Shown here piece by piece: positions 24,079 to 32,728 of a stretch of DNA of 64,000 nt. The stretch comes from Gracilaria gracilis (Eukaryota > Rhodophyta > Florideophyceae > Gracilariales > Gracilariaceae): assembly GCA_030374805.1 (NCBI GenBank), contig JARGSG010000246.1, positions 94,233 through 158,232 of the forward strand. The letters are read 5' to 3'. Under the pieces are notes generated by a model. The model saw nothing but the letters and a program-made list of their open reading frames with translations. It did not search any database and was not told the origin of the DNA. Position 1 is the first letter of the stretch. Every line of letters starts with the position of its first letter. The translations under genes and the position numbers were made by a program.

Positions 24079-24528
24079 TATCAAACGGCCGTGGGGTTCG
24101 AACCACAGGCGCGCGGGCGCGGTAGTCCGGATGATGCGCTGCTGAGGTCCGTAGGGACAAGCAGACGCGGGGTAGCACGGCAGGCGCAGATGCGCGGACG
24201 TACAGTAGAAGAATAGTTGTTCAGGTTGTAGTAGAATTTGTTGATGATGATCAATAAAGTTCTAATGCACTCGGACCATCTATATATGTACTACATTGTG
24301 TTCTCAGTAGGGTCTCTACAGTATCCGCATTTGCATAAATCATATTGCTTTCAAAGCATCGCATTTGCATCGTGTTGTGTAGTCTACATATGTATTCCTT
24401 CGTACACCTTCACCGTACGCGTCCACGCTCCATCAGTACTGATCATGTCGTCCTTCAAATTACCCAGATTACAGTAGCACCGGAACCTTCTCCTCCATGC
24501 TCCACCACAGATAGTTCGATATTCCACA
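24079..24528 (-). repeat. LTR of compact element (5' LTR in element orientation)
   Basis: 450 bp, identical by eye to 22326-22775; followed by the duplicated CGCCG. No tRNA-type primer-binding site starting TGG is obvious in the adjoining internal sequence. Confidence 0.88.
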
Positions 24529-24715
24529 CGCCGCGCGGCGGGCGGGCGGGCGTGGCACGTCGCACGCTACGTCTGCAGGTTTTTCGCGGCGCAACGGCGC
24601 CCGCGTGGCAACGTCCTCCCTCTTCCCTGTTGTCTCCGCCGCCACCGCGCCTCCGCTGCTGCTGCTGCTGTGCTTTGGGCCCGCCTCGCGCACCCGTGGT
24701 TCACCGCCTTTCATC

Positions 24716-25174
24716 ATGCAAGCCACCGTCGTCGCCGCCGCCGCCGCCACCACCACCCCGTGGCGCGCGTACGCGCCATCCCGCCCGGCCGCCGTGCGGT
24801 CGCTGCCCACCTCGCCGCTATCCACGCCGCCCAAGCCGTCCTCGTCCCCGCCCCCATCGTCGCCGCCCAAGCTACCAGCGACCGCGCGCTCGCTGACGCG
24901 AAACCCGCTGAAGAAGACCGAGCTCTGCCCCCAGTTCGCGCAGCAGCAGCCGTGCAAGTACGGGCGCAAATGCCAATTTGCGCACGGGCGCCAAGAGTTG
25001 CGCCCCGTGCAGCTACATCCGCACTTCAAGACCAAGCTGCGGCGCAACTTCAAGAGCAGCGGCGCGTGTCGGTACGGCAGGCACTGCAGCTTCCTGCACG
25101 GGAAGCGCGACCCGCTTAGGAACGCGGTGCTGCGCGAGGATGTGCGCCGCGCGATGGTGCACGCGCTGGCGTGA
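24716..25174 (+). CDS. TIS11/TTP-like tandem CCCH zinc-finger protein 2 (152 residues)
   Basis: ATG 24716 is the first ATG of the frame. The N-terminal 60 residues are Ala, Pro and Ser-rich. Finger 1 is an intact C-x8-C-x5-C-x3-H preceded by KKTELC. Finger 2 has the right spacing but its first ligand is Arg (KTKLRRNF where the family has a Cys after the lead-in), leaving x8-C-x5-C-x3-H. Expected role as for the paralog at 21014-21544: binding AU-rich mRNA elements, with finger 2 impaired. GC content is far higher than in the paralog. A compact LTR element sits 190 bp upstream of the ATG, inside its probable promoter or 5' UTR. Confidence 0.75.
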   Translation: MQATVVAAAAATTTPWRAYAPSRPAAVRSLPTSPLSTPPKPSSSPPPSSPPKLPATARSLTRNPLKKTELCPQFAQQQPCKYGRKCQFAHGRQELRPVQLHPHFKTKLRRNFKSSGACRYGRHCSFLHGKRDPLRNAVLREDVRRAMVHALA

Positions 25175-26112
25175 GGGGGCGGGCGGCTGGGCGCGGCGGC
25201 GCTTGATGCGACAGATTGTGAGTGTTGCTGCTCAAGTGAGGGCTCGGTGGATGGCTTGTGTGTGTCTCCGTTGGCGCAGTTTTGTTGGATTTTGCCGTTT
25301 TCAAAACGCTGATCACACCGTTCAAACATCAACTATTTGAAGCACACCGTTATATTTTTGCATGCGCCGAACATGTCATAAACAATTCTACACTCATTAC
25401 ATAACGGCTCATCTGTGTTGTATGTTTCTTTTGATTGCATTGCTTTCAAGGCAACCTCCTCATGTTGCTGTAGCTGTCCAATTCATCGAATGCCCACATG
25501 GCTACACGCGTTAACACGTACTGCAAAAGCTTTTGTTGTATACCATGTGGCTGCAAGTACAAGCTCACCACCTGTGGGCCACGCGTGGAACACATTGCGC
25601 CAATATACACAGTTGTTGACAGCAAACACAGCGGGACAGCTTAGATCATAGCAATCATTACGCCAACTTGTGTGCATTCGCTTCCAAATAGCTGTTGTTC
25701 ATCCTCCTTGTGGTACACAGCAAGATCAGCGCTTTGTGCTCACTTGCCAACCAGCCAGCTGTTAGATACGCCTCCAAACGTTGTGTGGCCATCGTGTATA
25801 CCCGTCGTTCACACTCTCTGGCCACTGGAACGTTTAGCGTAAGCGTGCTGACAGAACAGTTGTTGAGGAAGAAGCACCGTTCGGCTGGTGGAACGTAAAG
25901 CGCGTGCCACCAGCGAGAGCATGCGTTGGCTGCGGTGCGGCAGAACTGCAACGGCTGTTGGGGATGCAAGTTGCAGCAACGGAGAAGAAGAGATGTGAAG
26001 AGCGGAAAAGGTATGATGCAAACGCATGGAGCAACACTGAATGGAGTGCCGAATTGGACTGGATGTGGCAGCAGCAACCATCGCGGTGGCACTCGCATTG
26101 CAGATCGGCGGC
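25175..26112. other. Intergenic, no gene recognised
   Basis: Short frames on both strands with no domain. Ends at the left target duplication of the Mutator-like element. Confidence 0.45.
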
Positions 26113-26121
26113 TGTGTGTTG

Positions 26122-26300
26122 GGCCGTAGGCCGAAATACACGCCGTAATTTGCGTACAAAGTAGATTGAATGTAGACCAATAAACGTGCAGGGACTCACT
26201 TCGATGGGCAATCCATGCGCCGTGGTACTCACTTCACACCCCCTTTTCATGGGGCCGTCAGGGCACATTTGCCGCCACCCAATCAGAGCTCCCCATTTCC
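26122..26300 (+). repeat. Left terminal inverted repeat
   Basis: Carries CCAATAAACG and a CCAAT box (CCACCCAATCAGAGCTCC) that are conserved in the right arm, suggesting an outward- or inward-facing promoter in the termini. Confidence 0.75.
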
Positions 26301-27439
26301 TTGTACAGCCAATAATCCTACGGGGGTCAGTGCGAGCGTATCTTCGACAAATACCTGCACGCCAAGTCATGGGCTGCAAAAAGCGCACCAAAATTCAAAC
26401 CAAAATCCCAAACCCACCGATGTATTCGCATCCGCGGGCACCGTCGAAATCGCCACCGCCACCATCGTCCCCGTCTGCACCGCCGCTACCTCCGCCCCCT
26501 CGCCCGCCACCGTCACCTCCGCTGCTTCCCCCCACCACCGCCACCCCCGTTGCCTCCCCCATTACGGCCACCTCCGTTACCACCGCAGCTGCCGTCGTTT
26601 GTGGCATCTCCGCGGTCTCTGCCATACCCGTCATCCTCATCGTCGCCACCGCAGTCTCCGCCGCTACCACCACCGCCGCCGCCTACCAAACCTCCGCCAC
26701 CTCGCTGGCCGCCGCAGCTTTGGTCGTCTCCACCACTTCTGCTGCCTTTGCAACCTCTCTTTCTTCCGCCGTCGCTGTAGCACCGACTCCGCCGTCGATA
26801 CAGCAGCGCTACCGTCGCCGCCGCTTCCGCCACCGCCTCCGCCGCCAACATTGCTTGTACTGCCGCCCCTACGCAGTATATCTGTTGTGTCTGCCGTGGA
26901 ATGAACACCCGCCTGGCGCCCGGGAATTCCACATGCTAGTAAACGATAGCAACGCCAGTGGTAACTAAGTGTTATTACTCGCCGTAACTTTGGACGATGT
27001 CTATTTCTTAGGTAGTTATAAATGTAGAATTAGAGTACAAGTTTACATACACATATGCGTAGACGTTACATATTGTTTGCAGTGTTGTTATGCAACGCAT
27101 GTAACCGTAACAACAGCGCCATAAACAATAAACATACTCATTAGTACTAGAAAAAACTTACCTTCACTAAATAATATTACTAAGCAAATGCGGCACAAAC
27201 GCACGAGGCGGAAAAGCGACAGAGACTGAGTCGCGGGGTATACAGACGGGAGATGGGAAGAGGGGGATAAAAAGCGACCAGCGACAAACGCGAAATATAG
27301 AAGGCCTAAGGTGAGCTCACAGAGGCCAGGAAGGTCTCCAAGAAGCAGTAGCGGCGAAAGAAGGTGCTTGAGGAGGGCAATGAAGGTGGCCTGAACAGCG
27401 AGACCAACGGAGACGGAAGAAGTGACCGTGTGGCGGAAT

Positions 27440-27630
27440 GGAAATGGGGAGCTCTGATTGGGTGGCCGCAAATGTGCCTTCACGGCCCCCTGAAAAGAGG
27501 GTGCGAAGTGAGTACACGTAGCTCTACCACGGCGCATGGATTGCCCATCGAAGTGAATCCCTGCGCGTTTATTGGTCTACATTAAATCTACTTTGTACGC
27601 CAACTACGTCGAGTATTTTTGCCTGCGGCC
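27440..27630 (-). repeat. Right terminal inverted repeat
   Basis: Inverted partner of 26122-26300, with about 12 extra bases near 27509-27525. Confidence 0.75.
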
Positions 27631-27639
27631 TGTGTGTTG

Positions 27640-28315
27640 TCCTCCACCATCAACAATAGTGAAACGACGCACACGTGCACGCAGTAACCACGCGCACACG
27701 TGTAGGACTGGCGGGCGGCGAAAGCGCAATTGGATTTTTTGTTTGTCGAGCGTACTGTGGGGTGCCCTAAAATGTTGAACAGTTTCAAAAAACCAGTTTG
27801 AAAAGGTACTTCCTTGCCCCAAGACCTTTAGATAATTTGTACAAAGCTGGCTCTGGCTCTTCGTTCCGCAGTTCAGAAAGCAGATTGGTGAATCAACGAC
27901 GTAAGAAAGTATCACAATCAAAGCAAGACGTGTTGGATTATGGACGTCAAAACGCTAAAAACTGTTTTGAAGTGAAACGATTCTGGACAAAATTATTCTA
28001 TTTGTTTCGGCGCAGGCAATAATATTTGGCTTGCAATGGTCAAAATCTTTTTTTCCGCAATTTACGTTTTTCTAGACCTAACTTTGCCACACAATCTACT
28101 TCAGAGGTGAAAACCTTTGGGTTTGTAATTGTCTTCCTCTCTCCCAAAGAAAAAACCAACGCAATAGACTTGTCGTAGCGTTTTGCCCGTTTTTATGCGC
28201 GCTTTTTGTGAAACCGCTTGCGTTTTTTTCCTTTTTTATACCCGTTGCAACGTCTTTCACAAGCATGAACAACTTTTTATCTCTCTGTTTTTCACGCTCC
28301 TTTTTTGTTGTGCCT
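27640..28315. other. Intergenic between two elements
   Basis: No supported gene; ends with the gypsy target duplication TGCCT (28311-28315). Confidence 0.5.
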
Positions 28316-28822
28316 TGTCGTACAAATACCGATAAGGTGTGGGGTCCGCCTGGTAGAGGGAGCGCGCGAGGGCTCAACCTAAAGGAGAAAAACACACAAC
28401 CAATATGGTAGTAGGGCACCTGAAACCCGCAGGGACAAACGGCGGGGCAACTAGTCTAGACCGTGTAGGTGTACGGTAGTAGACGTCGACGCGCGGTAAA
28501 ACCTGAATAGTAATAGAGTAGCAAGTGACCAAGATGGTATAGTTACTGCCCTAGTGGTGCCTGACTTTACAATACCCAAGGGGGAAGGCGAGGTGCACCG
28601 TAATATATACAAGGTGCACCGACGCCGATCTCCCATGTGGGCATGACGTCACCGGCTGCACCCATGACCTACTGTCATGGGCCAGCAATGCTAAGCTATC
28701 CTAGACTATAAATTAGAAATTAGAAATTATAAAATACAGAATACCAATTGGGTACAGTGCAGCCAGCAAGGCGCACCAGTAGCCCACGTGGCACCAACCC
28801 AGTGAGGTCTCATTGTACTACA
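28316..28822 (-). repeat. Gypsy 3' LTR (element orientation)
   Basis: Begins TGTCGTACAAATACC on the plus strand and ends TACTACA. Contains a CCCATGAC/GTCATGGG hairpin (28660-28680) and GGTGCACC repeats (28593-28620). Confidence 0.95.
28707..28713 (+). promoter_or_regulatory. Candidate antisense TATA box in the LTR
   Basis: TATAAAT on the plus strand near the inner end of the LTR, upstream of the antisense ORF and pointing into it. Confidence 0.3.
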
Positions 28823-28837
28823 GACCCCCTTCCTACC
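28823..28837 (-). promoter_or_regulatory. Gypsy 3' polypurine tract
   Basis: Minus-strand GGTAGGAAGGGGGTC abutting the 3' LTR. Confidence 0.75.
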
Positions 28838-28881
28838 CTGAGCCACGCCCTCGTGGCTCCTAGATCCTTTCACCAATTCGG

Positions 28882-31815
28882 TTGCATCGTCGTACCAATT
28901 TGGTCCCTGTCGCAGCCTTCGTGCCATCTCACGCCGTGCGTCGCGTCGGTTCGGCATCACCGAACGCACTCTGTTCACCACCTTGGTCATCACCGATTGC
29001 GGCTCTATCCACCTCTTTGGTTATCACCGACAGCGGCCTATTCATCCCCATTTGTGGTTTAGGCGCGACGCGCGCCCATTGCATACCTCCAAGGTTCTGC
29101 CTTTCTGGCTGCCCGGCTTGGACCCTTTTACCGTGTCGGTATACCCAGTGGGGGTGGCGGGTTGCGCCTTCGAGCTCGTGTGGGCACTGTACCGTGAAGG
29201 ATTTTGGCGCCCACTTGGTTGCGGCGTGTTTCTCTGTCCCTTCGAGGTTCGAGTACCAACCCTTCGAGGCATTGCCGCTGACTCCATCGAGGTTGTTCCA
29301 CCGTTATTCCTTCTGGTTACCTTCGCACCCCTTTGTGGTTTATCTACGCGGGCTCGCGCCACCGTGGCTTTTCGTCCGACCGACAAGGTTGAATCCGTTT
29401 ATGGTGACCCCCGATCCTTATTTGAACCACATGGGTAGCCCTGGTACCAGCGTGCGGGCTCGCACCCGTAGCGGTACACGGCGATTGTCGGTTCCCCATG
29501 TTGGTCAATCGGACGCGGTAACCTCAAGGGACGGCGCGCCATCGGCGACCAATGCCGATGCCTTAATGGTTGAACCAGCATGGGGCCCCGAACGGGTGGA
29601 GGTTTTGAGCATCAGCTCTAGTGACTCACCCATTGTGGATAAAAAGCCGATTCGCTTCACCCCTGCGGTCGAATGCTCGCCGTCTCAACCACTCCCTCGC
29701 GGTACTCATCACACCATGTCGGGTGCCGGTCCCTCGCGCGGCCGCGGAAGCGGCATTGCCAAGTCTGGTTCTCGGGGTGCTGCTTTGTACCATTCCCGCA
29801 TCCAAACTGGTTTTCGGAGCCAGCCGGTTCCGTCTTCCTCAAATCAACCTCAAGGGATTCACGAAGGGATCCGGGACCCGTATGGTCCGGAGCCCGAGAT
29901 TCCTCGTGGTATTTCCTATTATGGTTTGGAGCCGTTCACCACGGCCGACTGGAACGTTTCCCAACATGGTACCTTCGGGGTCGATCCAAGAATGGTGTCG
30001 CAAGCGACGCTGTACCGTCGGAACTGGCCAGTGGCGCCGGGGAACACATCGCTTCCCGGCGTCTTGCGCCGTCCGACTTTGGATACCTACTTGGGTTTGT
30101 TTCGTTGGGATTGCGAGCGTCTCCGCTCCGTCCCCCAAACGCTCCACCGTCGGGATAAGGAATCTCAACCTCGTCAGGGTCGGGTGGAGTGCTATGACAG
30201 CCGCCAGCGACACACACCAATGAGGTATTTCATCCCCCCGCTTTATCCCAGCGATCTGCCGTATGTTCGTATTGAACCGGAGCTCCATTATTTCCGACGT
30301 CTGGTTGTGAAGATCTGTCAGTACGACTCCCTTCCGCAGCAGTACCTTCCGGCTTCACCACATTTGGTTTGCTTCGATAGGCCTTACAATACCATCCATT
30401 GGGCTAACCGTCGTAGGTGGGGGGTGGATGCTGCCACTGAGGCTCGCATTCGTACCCGGTCCAGCTTCAACCGCGTCATGCATGGGTTCCATAATGTGGA
30501 GTTCTTCTCACAACCTAATAAGGGAAGAACCTCTTGGTATGTGGCCCGACCTGAATGGTGGAATGCCTATGAGGTACCGATGTCGCTTAGCGTCCCAACC
30601 CCACCGGTATTGGCTTACTTCGGGAGCTACATCACCCGTAACCACGATCGGTATTACCTCATTTGGTCGATTGCCCTCGCGGAATGGGCCGTATTGGTCG
30701 CCATCTTAGCTCTGCAGGCTGCCCGTGACGGTATTGACTGGGATTGTCGTTCTCGAGAAGCCGAGATTTACCGTGACGGTGTGCAACCTCCTGGTCGTAT
30801 GTTCTTCATTCCCCCGAGGGTCATTCGCGACATTCGCCTATTTGGAATCGGAACCATTGTGGCAGGTACGGACTACTCTATTGAGCAGCTGGAATCGTTG
30901 CTTACCCAAGTGGAGAGTTTCCCGTGGGGAGCCAAGCAGGGGTGGGAGGTTTTCGATCCGGTGTCCTGGAAGGTTGTATCCCGCGCGGAGCAGCGCTATC
31001 CCGGGGCTCCGACCGATCAGGGACCTCCAGGGAGTCCCGAGCCATTCCCAACCGTGGTGGAATCGCCAGCAGCTACCCCTGTGGTCACTTCAGCGCCTAC
31101 TCCCGCTCCAGAGGGACGCAATACGCCTGCCCATACTGGTGCCACTCCTCTTCTCCCTAGTACCACACGGGTTGATGGGCCTCCGCGGGCTATCCTCGGG
31201 GGTGTCATGGCTGCGGCTGCGGCGCCTGTCCCCTCTCAGGTGGACTCCCAGGCCATTTCAGGTTTAATGGCTCGGGTCCGCCAAGCCTGTGTGGTGAACT
31301 TCCAGCGGGCGGGTCCTACCTCTGTGGTCGAAGCTCTTACCCTTCTGGAAAGCATCCTGCCTCGTCATGCACAGTACATGCGATCCTTTTCCCAAATTGG
31401 TGAGTTCCGGAACCGGTTCCAGGTCGAGCTCTACCAGATGGCTACCAACCAGGTGGCAGGCCTAGCGATGGCCATGGGCCCGACGCCTACAAACCCTTTG
31501 GAGGATCCCCTATTTGGTGCTAGCCTGAACCCCGGCCTTCTAGCCGCTACGCAGGCTCCTCTCCACATCGGGTCGTCGGCACCTCCGTCGGTTGCGCAGG
31601 CGAGCGCGCCACCTCCGATGGGTGCCGACGTGATGCCAGGCGTCAGCGTGCCTACTAGTACCCCCGTGGGTCATGGTAGCGCGCCTAGCCAGGCTCCAGG
31701 CCAGGCTCATCTCTTCCAGCCTTGGCCGGGAGCCCATCAGAACACCACTCCGGGTCGGGGATCCTCAGCTGGAGGCTCCTCGGGGCCTCACTTTGCCACT
31801 CACCCATCAGGTTGA
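28882..31815 (+). CDS. Antisense accessory ORF of the gypsy element
   Basis: Uninterrupted for 977 codons on the strand opposite gag-pol, between the LTR and the 3' end of the integrase gene. The first ATG is at 29401, giving 804 residues; the upstream part would need a TTG start. No polymerase, protease, integrase or envelope motif is present. Residues about 90-520 (from 29401) are rich in Trp, Tyr, Arg and Pro and look globular, with a hydrophobic stretch near 410-430. The last 250 residues are Pro/Ala/Ser/Thr-rich and probably disordered, apart from a helical block near 620-700. Antisense ORFs are known in some plant gypsy lineages (Tat/Grande type), with little known of their function. 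No homology to a known family recognised. Confidence 0.7.
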   Translation: MHRRTNLVPVAAFVPSHAVRRVGSASPNALCSPPWSSPIAALSTSLVITDSGLFIPICGLGATRAHCIPPRFCLSGCPAWTLLPCRYTQWGWRVAPSSSCGHCTVKDFGAHLVAACFSVPSRFEYQPFEALPLTPSRLFHRYSFWLPSHPFVVYLRGLAPPWLFVRPTRLNPFMVTPDPYLNHMGSPGTSVRARTRSGTRRLSVPHVGQSDAVTSRDGAPSATNADALMVEPAWGPERVEVLSISSSDSPIVDKKPIRFTPAVECSPSQPLPRGTHHTMSGAGPSRGRGSGIAKSGSRGAALYHSRIQTGFRSQPVPSSSNQPQGIHEGIRDPYGPEPEIPRGISYYGLEPFTTADWNVSQHGTFGVDPRMVSQATLYRRNWPVAPGNTSLPGVLRRPTLDTYLGLFRWDCERLRSVPQTLHRRDKESQPRQGRVECYDSRQRHTPMRYFIPPLYPSDLPYVRIEPELHYFRRLVVKICQYDSLPQQYLPASPHLVCFDRPYNTIHWANRRRWGVDAATEARIRTRSSFNRVMHGFHNVEFFSQPNKGRTSWYVARPEWWNAYEVPMSLSVPTPPVLAYFGSYITRNHDRYYLIWSIALAEWAVLVAILALQAARDGIDWDCRSREAEIYRDGVQPPGRMFFIPPRVIRDIRLFGIGTIVAGTDYSIEQLESLLTQVESFPWGAKQGWEVFDPVSWKVVSRAEQRYPGAPTDQGPPGSPEPFPTVVESPAATPVVTSAPTPAPEGRNTPAHTGATPLLPSTTRVDGPPRAILGGVMAAAAAPVPSQVDSQAISGLMARVRQACVVNFQRAGPTSVVEALTLLESILPRHAQYMRSFSQIGEFRNRFQVELYQMATNQVAGLAMAMGPTPTNPLEDPLFGASLNPGLLAATQAPLHIGSSAPPSVAQASAPPPMGADVMPGVSVPTSTPVGHGSAPSQAPGQAHLFQPWPGAHQNTTPGRGSSAGGSSGPHFATHPSG

Positions 31816-32728
31816 TTGTCGTAACCACTTCTGCATCCCTGTTGGTATTGCTCTTTCAGTAAAGTTAAAAGTTATGTGTTTCCATGTTAGGTTCCAATTT
31901 CCATCGAGGGGCATTGCGAGGCGGAAACGCGAAAATAACTCCCCTCCCCCTTCCTTAGACCAGCGTACCACGGTGGGTGAAGCGTAGTTCCTTGTAGGTA
32001 AATTGGTTCCATCTGGAGCCACAATTGCGTGCTCGTAGTATGGATTCACCATGATGGTACGACGCTTCGCCTCCGCGCGGGGCAGCGAGCGGTTTTGCCT
32101 CCCCGTGAGGTGAGGTGACGTGCCACGCGCTTGCGCGCGGTGGCCAGCAATGTACCTGGATTGGTCTGCATGGCCTCTCACCATGCATGGGCGCACGTGC
32201 GGTGTTTCACCCTGGAGGTTACTTGCAAGGCGAATCAAAATATTTGACCAGAAAATTACCCCTCCATATGGTAGTGAAAACGCAGAAAACCCTTTTGGTC
32301 TGTATCTCGAGAACCAAGGGGTTTCAGAGGCTGGGAATGGCCGATTCGGGAGCGCGGCACGGTCAAAATACTTAGATTTTTTGACCATGCCGTTGCTCGC
32401 TCCCTACACACAATAGTGTAAACCGAATCGGTTACTCCGCACGGCGTGCCACGAGAAGCGCGCGTATGCCTCGTCAAATAAAAAGATACAATTTTTTGAA
32501 TGTTTCCACCGTGCGGGTTCGCGCGCGTGCCGCGCACGTGCATGGCGCGTGTGCAACGGCGCGCGTACAACGGTGCGTCCGTCTTTAGCGCTACCGCTCC
32601 TTGGACGTACCCTCATGGAATGCTTCCTTCTGGTTGTACCTTCCCGGTGAGTGTCCGAACCGACTTTGGTACTCCTCATTACAATGTGCTTTTCCCCCTT
32701 CCTTGGGGGACTGCATTACCTCTAAGGT
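31816..32728. other. Non-coding segment between antisense ORF and integrase gene
   Basis: Holds a polypurine copy (31943-31959) and a block (32214-32440) that is conserved at 45436-45667 in the related remnant. The two genes are convergent here, so it probably carries both 3' ends. Confidence 0.6.
32214..32440. repeat. Conserved non-coding block, copy 1
   Basis: Aligns with 45436-45667: shared GAGGTTACTTGCAAGGCG, CTGTATCTCGAGAACCAA, AATACTTAGATTTTTT and a GTAAACC.AATCGGTTACT end, with diverged spacers. Confidence 0.7.

Larger units (their letters stand above)
22326..24528 (-). mobile_element. Compact LTR retrotransposon (2.2 kb), gag-only type
   Basis: Two 450-bp direct repeats (22326-22775 and 24079-24528), in which I see no difference, enclose 1303 bp. 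The 5-bp CGCCG is duplicated on both sides (22321-22325, 24529-24533). Read on the minus strand, the repeats begin TGTGGAATATCG, and the internal end next to the downstream repeat is a purine tract (22776-22800 complement, GAAAGAGAAAAAGAG). The element is therefore minus-oriented. The LTR ends ...TTTGATA rather than the usual CA. It encodes one protein and no reverse transcriptase, so it must borrow machinery (TR-GAG/LARD-like). The absence of visible LTR differences implies very recent insertion. Confidence 0.85.
26122..27630. mobile_element. Mutator-like non-autonomous element with about 180-bp terminal inverted repeats
   Basis: 26122-26300 and the reverse complement of 27440-27630 align over their whole length with scattered mismatches and small indels; both start GGCCG(T/C)AGGC. 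The outer flanks are an exact 9-bp direct repeat, TGTGTGTTG, at 26113-26121 and 27631-27639. Long inverted termini plus a 9-bp duplication are the signature of Mutator-like elements. No transposase is encoded. The interior (26301-27439) holds a 500-bp CCGCCAC-rich low-complexity tract (about 26440-26860) and an AT-rich part. Confidence 0.72.

Noticed and set aside
26186-26968. Pro/Ala-rich protein inside the Mutator-like element
   Set aside because: It follows from CCGCCAC low complexity; two overlapping frames are equally long and neither has a recognisable domain.
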